A stretch of DNA of 64,000 bases from Methylomonas sp. MK1 (GCF_000365425.1 NZ_AQOV01000002.1:186001-250000); one strand, 5' to 3'. Positions 33,740 to 43,540 are shown, counted from the stretch's first letter. Program-made: numbers and translations. The notes: a model not told the origin generated them from the letters alone.

Positions 33740-36163
33740 TTAAAGCTTACAATCGGCAAACAATTTCTCAAATTCCTGAGCCGGTAATGGCTTTGCGAAC
33801 AAATAGCCTTGTCCGAAATCGCAACCTGCCGCAGTAAGCAAATCCCGTTGGCTTGAGGTTTCTATGCCTTCGGCAATCACTTTTATTCCCAGTTTGTGGG
33901 CCATCACGATGATTGCCTCGCATAAGGCCATGTCGTCGGAGCCTATCGCCAGATTGCGGACGAAGCTCTGATCAATCTTCAGGTAATCGATGTCGAACTT
34001 TTTCAGATAAGACAACGAGGAATAGCCGGTGCCGAAATCATCCAGCGACACCTGAATACCTGCGTCGCGGAACGACAGCAGTTGCTCGGCCACGCTGCTA
34101 TTGGCATCCAGTAACAGGCCTTCGGTAATTTCGATGACGACGCTTTGCCCGGAAAGACTCAGCGCCTCCAGTGTGTCCAGCCAATCGCGATGACTGTCGC
34201 GTTCATTCCGAAACTGGACCGGCGACTTATTGATACTGATCTGGAATTTTTCGTGTATCGATTGCCGCCAGCGGCTGGTTTGTTCGGCGGCTTCCTGAAA
34301 AATCCAATTGCCTATACTGCTGATCAAACCGGTTTCTTCGGCAATCGGAATAAAATCCGCCGGGTTGATCAGGCCGCGTGTCGGATGTTGCCAGCGGATC
34401 AGTGCTTCCGCTTTCCGCACAGTATTGGTAGCCAGTTCGACGATGGGTTGGTAACACAGATAAAACTGCTGCCCCGCCAAGGCCAGTCGTAGGTCATTGC
34501 TTAGCCGTAGCCGCGCCTGCGCGGATTCCTGCATGGTCGGGATGAAGAAACAATATTGATTCCGGCCCTGGCGCTTGGCGGCATACATTGCCTGGTCCGC
34601 ATGCTTTAACAGAGATTTCAGGTTGTCGGCATCGTCCGGGTAAAAAGCGATGCCGATACTGGTGGAAATATAGGCAATTTCGTTACCCAACTGAAAGCAT
34701 TCCGTCATTTTGTGCAACAGGTTGCCGGCTATGCGCTCGGCGTTGCCGGGGTCGCCGACATCGCTCAGGATCACAGTAAATTCGTCGCCGCCCAGGCGGG
34801 CTACGGTATCGGTCTCCCGCACGCTCGCCAAAATGCGTTGGGCGGCGATTTGCAGCAACTCGTCGCCCATGTCGTGTCCCAGGGTGTCGTTCACTTCCTT
34901 GAATAAGTCCAGATCGATAAACAACAGGGCCAGACGCTTATGTTCCCGGTGGGCTTTTTTGATGTCCTGGCTCAGCCGGTCGTAAAACATGCGCCGATTC
35001 GGCAATTGGGTTAATGGGTCGAAATTGGCTTGTTGCCAGATCACGCCTTCGGTTTTTTTCTTTTCGGTAATATCGGAAAATAAAGCCACCCGCCGCTGCA
35101 TGGTCTGCTGAGCATCGAAGATGGTATTGACGGTTAACCACTTGGCATATATCTCGCCGTTCTTACGCTTGTCCCAAATTTCGCCCTGCCAACTGCCCTT
35201 GCTTTGAATGGCTTGCCACATGGCTTCGCTGTGGCTGCTGCTGTTTAGAATGTCTATGTGCTTACCGACTACTTCATCGGATTGGTAGCCGGTAATGGTG
35301 GTAAACGCGGCGTTGATTGTGAGGATGCGATCATCTGAGTCTGCCAACAACATGGCCTCGCTGCTGTTTTGATAAATCAGTGCGGCCTGTTGTAGGGCTT
35401 CTTCGATACGCTTACGTTCGGTAATGTCCCGAGCGATAGCCAAGTTATAGCCGACGTTGGCGTATTCGAAATAATTGGCCACCACTTCCACCGGAAATAG
35501 CCTGCCATCCTTGGTTTTGTGGATGGTTTCCAACTTATTCGAACGCTTAATTTTCAGTTCCGCCCAATGCGCGGCCCAGACTTGCCGTGGAAAGCAAGGG
35601 TCTACATCAAATACGCTCAACCGCAACAGTTCTTGATGGCTATAGCCCAAAGCCTTGCAAGATTGGTTGTTGACGTAGATGAAGCTGGCATTCTCGGTAA
35701 TCAAATAAGCGCTGTCGTGCATTTGATCCATGCCAAAGCTTAATTGGGCTAAGCGCCTGCGCGAGGTTTTTTGCTCGGTGATGTCCCGAAAACTCCAAAC
35801 CCGGCCGGCCGGTTGGCCGTCCAGATATTGTGGTTGGCAATAGCTTTCGATAACGCGGCCGTCTTTAAATTCCAGTTCGCTGGCGTAGCGTTGCTTGGGG
35901 TATTTATAAATCTCTTTGATGCGGTTTAGGAAGGCGGTTCGATTTTTTAGGAGTTTCAGGGCATAAGTCAGCGATTTTTCGTCGTCGCCGATCTTTAAAG
36001 AACCTGCCGGGATGCCCCAAATCCGCATGAATTGAGGATTGAAGGTGGCGATTTTGCCGAACAGATCGACTACCAATATAGCGTCGGTGCTGGAGTCGAG
36101 CGCGGCTTGAAGGATTGATAGCGATTTTTGCAAACTGGCTTGTTTCTGCTTGGATTGGACCAT
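33740..36163 (-). CDS. PAS-PAS-PAS-GGDEF-EAL c-di-GMP protein
   Basis: 807 aa from the Met of MVQSKQKQASL (36163); the frame is open to 36199. No membrane helix. Three PAS domains cover about 15-385, followed by GGDEF (VARLGGDEFTVIL, intact) and EAL (KAEALIRWQHPTRG, DDFGTGYSSLSYLKK), both with their catalytic motifs. Probably has cyclase and phosphodiesterase potential and is cytoplasmic. Stands alone, with a long 3' gap to the helical protein gene. Confidence 0.92.
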   Translation of the reverse strand: MVQSKQKQASLQKSLSILQAALDSSTDAILVVDLFGKIATFNPQFMRIWGIPAGSLKIGDDEKSLTYALKLLKNRTAFLNRIKEIYKYPKQRYASELEFKDGRVIESYCQPQYLDGQPAGRVWSFRDITEQKTSRRRLAQLSFGMDQMHDSAYLITENASFIYVNNQSCKALGYSHQELLRLSVFDVDPCFPRQVWAAHWAELKIKRSNKLETIHKTKDGRLFPVEVVANYFEYANVGYNLAIARDITERKRIEEALQQAALIYQNSSEAMLLADSDDRILTINAAFTTITGYQSDEVVGKHIDILNSSSHSEAMWQAIQSKGSWQGEIWDKRKNGEIYAKWLTVNTIFDAQQTMQRRVALFSDITEKKKTEGVIWQQANFDPLTQLPNRRMFYDRLSQDIKKAHREHKRLALLFIDLDLFKEVNDTLGHDMGDELLQIAAQRILASVRETDTVARLGGDEFTVILSDVGDPGNAERIAGNLLHKMTECFQLGNEIAYISTSIGIAFYPDDADNLKSLLKHADQAMYAAKRQGRNQYCFFIPTMQESAQARLRLSNDLRLALAGQQFYLCYQPIVELATNTVRKAEALIRWQHPTRGLINPADFIPIAEETGLISSIGNWIFQEAAEQTSRWRQSIHEKFQISINKSPVQFRNERDSHRDWLDTLEALSLSGQSVVIEITEGLLLDANSSVAEQLLSFRDAGIQVSLDDFGTGYSSLSYLKKFDIDYLKIDQSFVRNLAIGSDDMALCEAIIVMAHKLGIKVIAEGIETSSQRDLLTAAGCDFGQGYLFAKPLPAQEFEKLFADCKL

Positions 36164-36280
36164 GACTCGGCTACACGTGCTAGCACGTAACTCTAGCAAA
36201 GGCTTATTTAAAAGGTTGTTTTATAAGCCTAGCCGATTCCGACAGTGCCGTACCTTTTTATATGGATCAATACCAAATGC

Positions 36281-37264
36281 TTATTGACCGGCAAAGTAAT
36301 GCATCGCCCCCAGCAAGGGGGTGCGCGGATTCAAAGCCAACTTAACCGACAATTTGGCGAGCATGGGTTGAAACCGGCCCTTGGCGACAAAAGCCTGGAT
36401 AAATTCCCCGGATTCCAAAGCCGATCTGATTTTCGGGCCGATACCGCCGCCGATGAATACGCCGCCGGTAGCGAAGGCTTTTAAGGCTAAGTTACCGGCT
36501 TCGGCGCCGTAAAGTTCCGCAAACAAGCGCACGGTTTCGCGGCACAAGGGGTCTTCGCCGTCCACGCCCAGGCGGGAAATCAACGCATTACGATCCACAC
36601 CGCGCGCTTCGGCTGCCGGAGGCACTGCCGGGCAGGGCGGGGCAAAGCGGATGTGCGCCAGAAAATCGTAGATATTGCTGAAGCCGATACCGGACAACAC
36701 CCGTTCGCAGCTGACATGAGCAGGATAACGGTCGCGCAGATAAGTCAAAAGTTGGTCTTGTTGCGGGTTTTGCGGCGCAAAATCGCAATGACCGCCTTCG
36801 GTGGCGATGGGGTGATACTGGTTGCCGTCCCAATGCAGCATCGCTTCGCCGAGACCGGTGCCGGCGGCGATTACGGCGATGTTGCCGGTTTGCGGTTCTG
36901 CATTGGGGTTGAGTTCGATGAAGTCCTGGTCTTGCAGATGAAGCATGCCAATCGCCATCGCTTCCAGATCGTTCAACAATTTCACGCGTTCGGTGCTCAA
37001 GCGGAGTTTGAGCTGTTCGCCGTCCACCAGCCAGGGCAAATTCGTCGTCTGACAGCGTTGATTGACCACCGGGCCGGCGATGCCGAAACAGGCTGACGAC
37101 ACTATTGGAGTGTCGCTCAGAAACAGATCCAGAATTTCCTCAAAGGTTTGAAACTCGCCGCTGGCAAAGGTTTGTTCTTGTAAACAGCTCAGCGTGCCGT
37201 CGGCTTGTCTGTCGAGTAAGGCCAGAACCGTTTTGGTTCCGCCAATGTCGCCGGCTAGAATCAT
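36281..37264 (-). CDS. glk: Glucokinase
   Basis: ATP-dependent hexokinase of the ROK-independent Glk family, making glucose 6-phosphate. Phosphate site GDIGGTKTVLALLD at the N-terminus, GIAGPVVN in the middle and ATGGVFIGGGIGPKI near the end; catalytic Asp in LLNDLEAMA. From MILAGDIGG (37264) 327 aa. The upstream GH15 gene overlaps by a few bases, so glucose released from glucan would be phosphorylated by Glk. Operon dcd - GH15 - glk. Confidence 0.93.
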   Translation of the reverse strand: MILAGDIGGTKTVLALLDRQADGTLSCLQEQTFASGEFQTFEEILDLFLSDTPIVSSACFGIAGPVVNQRCQTTNLPWLVDGEQLKLRLSTERVKLLNDLEAMAIGMLHLQDQDFIELNPNAEPQTGNIAVIAAGTGLGEAMLHWDGNQYHPIATEGGHCDFAPQNPQQDQLLTYLRDRYPAHVSCERVLSGIGFSNIYDFLAHIRFAPPCPAVPPAAEARGVDRNALISRLGVDGEDPLCRETVRLFAELYGAEAGNLALKAFATGGVFIGGGIGPKIRSALESGEFIQAFVAKGRFQPMLAKLSVKLALNPRTPLLGAMHYFAGQ

Positions 37265-37272
37265 ATGCGTCC

Positions 37273-40200
37273 TCATGAGGTTGGGGTGGCGTTATTGAGC
37301 AAGTGGATCAAAGCATCGAGTATCGCGTTGGCCAGCGCATGCGGCGGCAGCTGGTAAAACGCTTGCCAAGCCAGCGATACGCATTCTTCGTAATGATCGC
37401 GGTATTGCGGATGCTGCTGTAGCCAGCTGATTCTGACCGCATGGCCGATCAAAATATCCGTGACCAAGGTGTCGTCAATGTATAGATCCGGATAATCGCG
37501 GACGATGGATGCCAGTGCGCGTAAGGCTTCGACGCTCAATTGCCGGTAAACCGGCGCTTGAATTTTATTCAGAATATGGTTGATATGCAGCCTGAAGCTT
37601 TGTTCGCCGGCGGTCATTTGCGCCAGCATGATCTCGCTGTCGATCCGGCGTTTGCTATTGTATTTTTCACCAACCATCAGGCCTTTACAATGATGCAGCA
37701 AGTCCCAGACCCCGGCGAAGAAGGCTTCGTTCTCACGGCCGACGCTGCCTTGCTGTTCGCGCCAAGCATACCAATCGTCGGCGTCGCCGCGGTCTTTCGG
37801 GTTCATCGATTCAGGGAAACGCGCTGCGGTTAAATCGCGATGCGGACCTTCGCAGTGCAGGGTTTCGACTTGGCCGAGCTGGTTTTCACTGTTGTTGTAA
37901 TCTTCCAGGGTCTCTTGCAATAAGTCCGCGACTTGATGTGGCGGCAGGGACAAAATATCGCTAAACGCCTGATCCAGCGAGCTGCTGCTCAGACGTTTTT
38001 GTCGGGCGATAATCAATTGCAGAATGTGGCCGACCCGGATCGTGTGCATGTCGGCGAACAGTTCCGGCTTTAACTTGATCAGCATGCCCAGGTAGATAAT
38101 CAATTCCTGCACGATGATCTGCTGGCTGCTGTCGTTGGGATTAAAGGTGCGGATGGTGTCCAGGATTTGCCAGGAGTCGGTCGGACGGCGCAAGGTGGCC
38201 TTGCCGCTGTAGGCGCGGCCCACGGTCAAGCCATGCTGGCGCACCAGAATCTCGGTGGCGGCTTGCTCCAGGTTAATATCGTATTTGCCCAGTAAGCTGG
38301 CGCAGCGACGTACCACATTCCAGGCGTGGCGGTCGCCGGCTCGGACATAGACTTCTTCCAAAAAGTCGCGCACCCGTCCCGGCTGGTTATCATCGTTGCG
38401 TAAGCCGGTGTCGTAATCAAGCCCGTGACGTTGGCAGAGTAAGGTGAGGGCTTCCAACTGGGCATAGAGGTTGGGGTTATTGCGCAACTGTTCCACTAGT
38501 TGGTTGTCGTCACCGATTTCCCACTCGGTCAATACGAAGCTATCCAGTGCTTGCGAGGCTTGGTTGTTGTGGGCCAGCAAATTGGCGAAAGGGCGTTCGA
38601 CTTCTTCCCAACTGGCTTCCGAGAAACTAAAACCGTGCAGGTTGCCGATTTTTTCGTGGCTGGCGGTTTGGACAAAATCGGTTAATAGCCCGAGCTTAAC
38701 CGGCGTGCCTTGCACATTGCCCTGGCTGAGTTGTTCGATAAAGCCCAGCAACACTTGCCGGTCTTCATTGCCGAGCATGTTGTGCTTGATATTGATGACC
38801 AATAGAGGCTGCGCGGGGTTGTCCCAGTGGCGGATGATGTAGGCCAGTTCGGTACGCAACCGTTGAATCAGCAACTGGTTGTCCATCGCAATGTAGAATC
38901 CTTTTTGGTTCATAAATTGCGGTAAAAACAATAAAGGTTCGCCTGCAAGCACGTAAAGCTTGGAGGTGGCTAGCGTGCGTAGTTGCCTTAAGGGCCGACC
39001 AGTGAGTCCAATACGGTCGTTGCGGCCCACTTGGGTGTAAGCGGCGGCTAATTCGCTGGCGTCTCGCACTTGGATCGGCGCGATTTCAGTTAAAGTTTGC
39101 GACGGAATACCGCGCTCGCGCAATTCGGCCTGGACTTGTTCATCTTCCGCCAGCAAGGCGATCTGCAAAGTAGAGTTGGGGTATAAGCGGGTGGATTTGT
39201 AGCGCCCCAGCGGATCGATGTCGTCCACGCTGATCAAGCCGTCTTGCAATAATCCGCCCAGGATATACAGACTCTGCGCCCAGACCAGCGGCACGTTTTC
39301 GTTGGGGACGCGAGTTTGGCTATGCGGATGGCGCTTTTCGGCGCTGATGGCGCTTTCCGGCACGATGTAAAGTTCGGGCAACAGCCATTGGCCGTTTTGT
39401 TCCACCAGCAGGTCTTCCAGGCGGCGGCGATAATCGCCAACCCCTTCAGTATCGCCGGCAAACAGCTTATTCAGTAATAAGTAGCAGAAAAACAGCGGCC
39501 ATTCGCATTCGATGTCCATGAACTGTTTTAATTCGTGCGGTTCGTAATGCAAGCGTTGATGGTCTTCGATGACCGTTTGATGGCCGTCCAACAAGAAGCG
39601 TTTGCAGCCGTAGCGGCCTTGCAGTTTGTCGATTATCAAGCCTTCGGTGCGTTCGCGTAGCGCTTTATTGTCTACCGCGAAGGCCGGAAAGCCGGTAACG
39701 CTGAGCACCGCCGAATCGACTTCCTTAGAAATGGATTCGCGCGGCAGCAGAGCTTCCAAGGTGATGCGGGTGCGGGCGATGTCGTCGCTGATCACGTGGA
39801 TGATCGCAGTTTGCCCTCCGTCCTTGCCGAACAAATTGCAGCCTGACATGGCTTCCAGCGCGGCCTTGGCCATGCCTATCGAGCTGGCATTCAATTCCGC
39901 CAGACCGTGATTCATTTTATTGCCGCGTTCCCAGATGCCATAGTCTGGCGTGCGATAAGCCCGGCTGACGTAATGCACCAGGTTTTGCACGAAATTGACT
40001 TCGTCGATGCTGAACACAATCCGCAAGCCCGAGGCGGTCATTTGCGCCAGCATCAGCAAGAATAAGGAGGTCGCGTCCAGTTGCAAATGGCCCCATTCGC
40101 TGTCGCCCACCACCACTTCACCGCTAGTGGTTTTGTATTTGGCATGCAGCGCGTCCAGCGGGTCCTGGCTGTGCTTGAATTTTTCGACCTTTGCCGCTTG

Positions 40201-40488
40201 CCGCATCATCGCCGTCAACAGACCGCGCATCAGTTTGACGACGCTTTGTTCCAGTAGATAGGTGCGTTCCTGTTGCCCCCCCACTTTACGGTATGCCAGC
40301 CCCAGGCCCCAGGCTGCCAAGATGCTATAGACATTGTCCCGCACCCAGGCGTCGGTGTAATTGCCGTGGGTGGTGACGGCGGTGCTGGCCGGTAACAGGC
40401 CACTTATCCAATCCTGGCGTTTCAGGATAATGTCTTGAACTTGCTGATAATACTGGTCGAGCGTCTCGGTTTGACTGGTCGGCATCAT
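37273..40488 (-). CDS. GH15-type glucan hydrolase / phosphorylase-kinase-alpha-like protein
   Basis: 1071 aa from the ATG at 40488; a GTG at 40530 directly after the dcd stop is the alternative. The N-terminal 350 residues are an (alpha/alpha)6 glucoamylase-like domain (GNYTDAWVRDNVYSILAAWGL, GVVVGDSEWGHLQLDATSL-like segment, and GIWERG). The C-terminal half resembles the regulatory alpha/beta subunits of phosphorylase kinase. The family is GH15 in bacteria and is tied to glycogen use. Its neighbour glk supports a role in glucan breakdown; the catalytic residues were not verified. Confidence 0.85.
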   Translation of the reverse strand: MMPTSQTETLDQYYQQVQDIILKRQDWISGLLPASTAVTTHGNYTDAWVRDNVYSILAAWGLGLAYRKVGGQQERTYLLEQSVVKLMRGLLTAMMRQAAKVEKFKHSQDPLDALHAKYKTTSGEVVVGDSEWGHLQLDATSLFLLMLAQMTASGLRIVFSIDEVNFVQNLVHYVSRAYRTPDYGIWERGNKMNHGLAELNASSIGMAKAALEAMSGCNLFGKDGGQTAIIHVISDDIARTRITLEALLPRESISKEVDSAVLSVTGFPAFAVDNKALRERTEGLIIDKLQGRYGCKRFLLDGHQTVIEDHQRLHYEPHELKQFMDIECEWPLFFCYLLLNKLFAGDTEGVGDYRRRLEDLLVEQNGQWLLPELYIVPESAISAEKRHPHSQTRVPNENVPLVWAQSLYILGGLLQDGLISVDDIDPLGRYKSTRLYPNSTLQIALLAEDEQVQAELRERGIPSQTLTEIAPIQVRDASELAAAYTQVGRNDRIGLTGRPLRQLRTLATSKLYVLAGEPLLFLPQFMNQKGFYIAMDNQLLIQRLRTELAYIIRHWDNPAQPLLVINIKHNMLGNEDRQVLLGFIEQLSQGNVQGTPVKLGLLTDFVQTASHEKIGNLHGFSFSEASWEEVERPFANLLAHNNQASQALDSFVLTEWEIGDDNQLVEQLRNNPNLYAQLEALTLLCQRHGLDYDTGLRNDDNQPGRVRDFLEEVYVRAGDRHAWNVVRRCASLLGKYDINLEQAATEILVRQHGLTVGRAYSGKATLRRPTDSWQILDTIRTFNPNDSSQQIIVQELIIYLGMLIKLKPELFADMHTIRVGHILQLIIARQKRLSSSSLDQAFSDILSLPPHQVADLLQETLEDYNNSENQLGQVETLHCEGPHRDLTAARFPESMNPKDRGDADDWYAWREQQGSVGRENEAFFAGVWDLLHHCKGLMVGEKYNSKRRIDSEIMLAQMTAGEQSFRLHINHILNKIQAPVYRQLSVEALRALASIVRDYPDLYIDDTLVTDILIGHAVRISWLQQHPQYRDHYEECVSLAWQAFYQLPPHALANAILDALIHLLNNATPTS

Positions 40489-40530
40489 GTATTTAATGGA
40501 TTGTGAGGTGGCGTTTAAATAATCGGGCAC

Positions 40531-41097
40531 TCAAGCCTTGGGCAAGGTAACTCCGGTTTGGCCTTGGTATTTGCCGCCGCGATCCTTGTAAGAGGTTTCG
40601 CAGACTTCATCGCCGCCGAAAAACAGCATCTGGGCGACGCCTTCGTTGGCGTAGATTTTTGCGGGCAGTGGGGTGGTGTTGGAAAACTCCAGCGTCACAT
40701 GACCTTCCCACTCCGGTTCCAGCGGCGTGACATTGACGATAATGCCGCAGCGAGCGTAGGTCGATTTACCCAGACAGATGACGAGCACATCGCGCGGAAT
40801 CCGGAAAAACTCCACGGTACGCGCCAGCGCAAACGAGTTGGGCGGAATAATGCAGACATCGGATTTCACATCCACAAAGCTGCCTTCGTCAAAGTCTTTG
40901 GGATCGACGATGGTGGAATTGATGTTGGTGAAGATTTTAAATTCGTTGGAGCAGCGTACGTCGTAACCGTAGCTGGAGGTGCCGTAAGAAATGATGCGGC
41001 CTTGCGCGGATTCACGGACTTGCCCGGCCTGAAACGGCTCTATCATGCCGTGTTGCTCGGCCATGCGGCGAATCCATTTGTCTGATTTTATGCTCAT
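40531..41097 (-). CDS. dcd: dCTP deaminase
   Basis: 188 aa trimeric enzyme converting dCTP to dUTP for thymidylate synthesis. The signatures [45 protein letters not shown] (here [13 protein letters not shown] ... [12 protein letters not shown]) and the catalytic Glu in [12 protein letters not shown] are present. Normal length. First gene of the dcd-GH15-glk run. Confidence 0.96.
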   Translation of the reverse strand: MSIKSDKWIRRMAEQHGMIEPFQAGQVRESAQGRIISYGTSSYGYDVRCSNEFKIFTNINSTIVDPKDFDEGSFVDVKSDVCIIPPNSFALARTVEFFRIPRDVLVICLGKSTYARCGIIVNVTPLEPEWEGHVTLEFSNTTPLPAKIYANEGVAQMLFFGGDEVCETSYKDRGGKYQGQTGVTLPKA

Positions 41098-41288
41098 GTT
41101 GCTGGTTGGGTAGGGAAAAATAACAGAGCGTTCAAAATAGCATATTAGGGCGGAAAAATCGCTAGTTGCCTTGCTGAAAGGGGCTAATTTGTTGAGGTCT
41201 GGCGCTTGCTTGTTTTCGGTTACAGGGCGATAAACAATCTCAGGTAGGTCTCGTTGCCGTGAATGCGTTTACCTAACAAGTTTAAATT

Positions 41289-41316
41289 GTCAGGGAATGC
41301 TGCCGCGCACCCTGAC
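41289..41316. repeat. Inverted repeat upstream of the TetR gene
   Basis: GTCAGGG at 41289-41295 and CCCTGAC at 41310-41316 around a 14-nt loop. The surrounding region, 41098-41396, is 300 bp long and holds only this and the hairpin next to the TetR start. It is related in sequence to the hairpin at 28269-28298 (ggtcagg ... cctgacc). Confidence 0.45.
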
Positions 41317-41334
41317 CTACAAAGAACAGGCGGT

Positions 41335-41384
41335 TATTTTGTAAATAAGAAAAAACTTATTTACAAAATAAGACGACCGGTCGC
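41335..41384 (+). promoter_or_regulatory. Hairpin plus GACGACCGGTCG operator upstream of the TetR gene
   Basis: A perfect 15-bp inverted repeat, TATTTTGTAAATAAG (41335-41349) and CTTATTTACAAAATA (41356-41370), with an A6 loop, is followed at once by agacgaccggtcgc (41371-41384), which contains the palindrome CGACCGGTCG. The same agacgaccggtc recurs at 43229-43240 upstream of the DUF4242 gene. A shared operator for the TetR protein is the natural reading. Confidence 0.6.
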
Positions 41385-41396
41385 ATAATGCGGCCC

Positions 41397-41993
41397 ATGG
41401 CGAAATTGGCACCCAAACAGCTCAAAAAAGACAAGCTCCTGGAGCAGGGCGTCAGCTTACTGCTGGAAAAAGGCTATCACGCCACCGGCTTGAAAGAGAT
41501 CCTGGATACCGTGCAAATTCCCAAGGGCTCGTTTTACGCTTATTTTGAAAGTAAGGAACGCTTCGCGGCGGAAGCAATTCATCATTACATCGAGCCGTTC
41601 ATTCAACGGCTGTCGGGATATTTGCAAAACCCGGAAACGGACGGCTTGGCGGCTTTGAAGGCTTACTACTTGGGATTGATAGCCGAGGTGGCGCAAACCG
41701 GTTTCAAGGGCGGTTGTCTGCTGGGCAATTTAATGGGCGAGATCGGCGACACCAGTCCCTTATGCCGCGATGCCTTATTGGATGCCGTCGGCAGGTATAG
41801 TGCGTTACAGCAAGCGGCGTTGGAACGCGGCCAAAAGCAAGGTTCCGTAAGACTGGATCGCTCGGCGAAAAGTATGGCGGATTTGATGTTGAACGGTTGG
41901 CAGGGGGCGCTATTGCGGATGAAGGTCGAACAATCAGTGGAGCCTTTGCAGGCGGTTTGTCGGGATTTGTTGGATGATTATTTTAGAGCGTGA
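41397..41993 (+). CDS. TetR/AcrR-family transcriptional regulator
   Basis: 198 aa from the Met of MAKLAPKQLKKDK (41397; 41388 is in frame). HTH region: LLEKGYHATGLKEILDTVQIPKGSFYAYFESKERF. C-terminal domain resembles the TetR_C group of NemR/YxaF-type regulators with Cys in GFKGGCLLGNLMGE, a possible reactive cysteine for electrophile or sulfur sensing. It likely represses itself and the DUF4242-mtoX unit through GACGACCGGTC sites. Confidence 0.88.
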   Translation: MAKLAPKQLKKDKLLEQGVSLLLEKGYHATGLKEILDTVQIPKGSFYAYFESKERFAAEAIHHYIEPFIQRLSGYLQNPETDGLAALKAYYLGLIAEVAQTGFKGGCLLGNLMGEIGDTSPLCRDALLDAVGRYSALQQAALERGQKQGSVRLDRSAKSMADLMLNGWQGALLRMKVEQSVEPLQAVCRDLLDDYFRA

Positions 41994-42048
41994 ATCGATA
42001 CGGTTTTCTGCAAACTGTCATGAACGATATTGCTTTTGGAGGAGTTTT

Positions 42049-42558
42049 TTGAAAATCCTATTTATCCTGATTCCATTGTGTTTTTGTTTAGGGGGATGTT
42101 CCGAGCAATCTGAAACAACCTCCTCAAATAAGTCAGAACGGCCTGCTGTTGAACTTGTTGAAAAGCCAGAAGCGGTGGTAGCCGTTGTTTCAGAGAACCC
42201 AGTAGAGCCTCCCAAAAAGTCGGAAGCGATTCCTACAGAACTCGCGGTCGATAATGCGGAAGCATTGATTTTCGAGCTTCCCGAAATCAAAGCGTGGTCG
42301 GACTATATCGATCAAAAATCGCAAGGTAAGGTGCATGCGGCAATATTAACCACTGCTAAAGAGCCACAAGACATAGATGGAAAGCAATATTGGCCGGTTG
42401 ATTTTTTTGAGAGTCAAGACACTCATATGCATCGTTGGGAGTCGTTTTGGGTGCGTATTGATGGAAAGGAAATATTGGTAGATGATTTGGCTGACGGTCC
42501 GATTAGCTTGCAGAACTGGCGAGATCAAAAGAAGCCGTTGGAACGAATAAAGTCTTAA
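42049..42558 (+). CDS. Small lipoprotein, unknown
   Basis: 169 aa starting at a TTG with a strong ribosome site (GGAGGAG at 42038-42044). Signal peptide (K)ILFILIPLCFCLGGC with lipobox LGGC; a Pro/Glu/Lys-rich linker (ERPAVELVEKPEAVVAVVSE) leads to a C-terminal domain (YWPVDFFESQDTHMHRWESF ... WVRIDGKEILVDDL). I do not recognise the family. Located between the TetR gene and the toxin-antitoxin pair. Confidence 0.75.
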   Translation: MKILFILIPLCFCLGGCSEQSETTSSNKSERPAVELVEKPEAVVAVVSENPVEPPKKSEAIPTELAVDNAEALIFELPEIKAWSDYIDQKSQGKVHAAILTTAKEPQDIDGKQYWPVDFFESQDTHMHRWESFWVRIDGKEILVDDLADGPISLQNWRDQKKPLERIKS

Positions 42559-42639
42559 AGAACCTTAGACATGCTAGACGCCGGAAGCGCAACTTTTAAA
42601 GAGGTAACAACTTTGGACATTCCACCGGAGCAACGAATT

Positions 42640-42870
42640 ATGAACAACGACCCTAAACGCATCATTGACGCCGCGATGCAATTGGAACCAGCAATTCGCG
42701 CCTTCATTGCTGAAACGCTATTGGAATCCTTGGATTTTGAGGAAGACTTTCCCGTTTCGGCTGCATGGCAGGAAGAAATTCAGCGCCGTTGTGCTGCCAT
42801 TGATAACGGAACGGCTCGACTCGTCGATCACGAATCAGCGATGGCTCAATTGCGCGCAAGCCTTGCCTAA
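42640..42870 (+). CDS. Antitoxin, addiction-module protein family
   Basis: 76-aa protein of the family that accompanies ParE/RelE-type toxins: helical, with AIRAFIAETLLESLD and FPVSAAWQEEIQRRC, which is characteristic. Start at 42640, with a ribosome site GGAG nine bases before. The stop codon overlaps the ATG of the toxin gene (TAATG). Part of an apparently intact type II TA pair. Confidence 0.88.
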   Translation: MNNDPKRIIDAAMQLEPAIRAFIAETLLESLDFEEDFPVSAAWQEEIQRRCAAIDNGTARLVDHESAMAQLRASLA

Positions 42871-43166
42871 TGCTGGTTATTTGGAATGATGAGGCATTGA
42901 CCGAAGCGAATGCAGCTACCTTGTATTATCGGGAAAAACAAGCGGAGTTGGGGCAGCGTTTTGTCGATGCTGTTGAGGACGCGGCAGCAAAAATCGCTCA
43001 CCGACCATTGCTATATCGCAAATTAGCGGGCGATGTTCGCAAATGCAAACTACCTCACTTCCCTTTCGGCATTGTTTACAGCGTTCGAGAGGATGCGATA
43101 TACATCATCGCCGTGATGCATATGCGACAAGAACCGGGTTATTGGAAGCATCGGATTAAAGCGTAA
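42870..43166 (+). CDS. RelE/ParE-family toxin
   Basis: 98 aa; the typical ParE beta-sheet pattern, with YYREKQAELGQRFVDAVEDA, then RKLAGDVRKCKLPHFPFGIV and YSVREDAIYIIAVMHMRQEPGYW, which is the C-terminal hallmark. Overlaps the antitoxin stop. Whether it is a gyrase poison (ParE) or ribosome-dependent RNase (RelE) cannot be told from sequence alone. Confidence 0.9.
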   Translation: MLVIWNDEALTEANAATLYYREKQAELGQRFVDAVEDAAAKIAHRPLLYRKLAGDVRKCKLPHFPFGIVYSVREDAIYIIAVMHMRQEPGYWKHRIKA

Positions 43167-43228
43167 ATCAGACATGACAAACAAATAACCGCTGCCCACC
43201 CGGCAGCATTTTTTAACGCCGGCAAATT

Positions 43229-43244
43229 AGACGACCGGTCATTT
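43229..43244 (+). promoter_or_regulatory. Second GACGACCGGTC operator, upstream of the DUF4242 gene
   Basis: agacgaccggtcattt at 43229-43244, identical over agacgaccggtc to the site before the TetR gene. It lies 15 bp before the DUF4242 ATG and just ahead of the ribosome site AGGAG, so binding there would block transcription or initiation. Confidence 0.6.
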
Positions 43245-43258
43245 ATTAGGAGATCATC

Positions 43259-43531
43259 ATGCCCAAGTACATCATCGAACGCGACATTCCCGGCGCCGGC
43301 CAGCTGACGCAGGCCGAGTTGCAAGGCATTTCCCAAAAATCCTGCGGCGTGTTGCGCGACATGGGGCCGCGTATCCAATGGCTGCACAGCTATGTCACCG
43401 GCGACAAGGTGTATTGCATTTATATCGCCGAGAACGAACAAGCGATTCGCGAACACGCCGAGCATGGTGGTTTTCCGGCCAATCGCATTGAACAAATTAC
43501 CACCATCATTGACCCGACCACGGGCGATTGA
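43259..43531 (+). CDS. DUF4242 small protein
   Basis: 90 aa, ferredoxin-like fold of the DUF4242/SCO4226 type: MPKYIIERDIPGAGQLT and GPRIQWLHSYVTGDKVYCIYI, then EHAEHGGFPANRIEQITTII. Ribosome site AGGAG. Related proteins bind nickel, but no function is established. It lies between the putative TetR operator and mtoX and is likely in its regulon. Confidence 0.85.
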   Translation: MPKYIIERDIPGAGQLTQAELQGISQKSCGVLRDMGPRIQWLHSYVTGDKVYCIYIAENEQAIREHAEHGGFPANRIEQITTIIDPTTGD

Positions 43532-43540
43532 TGATGACTT

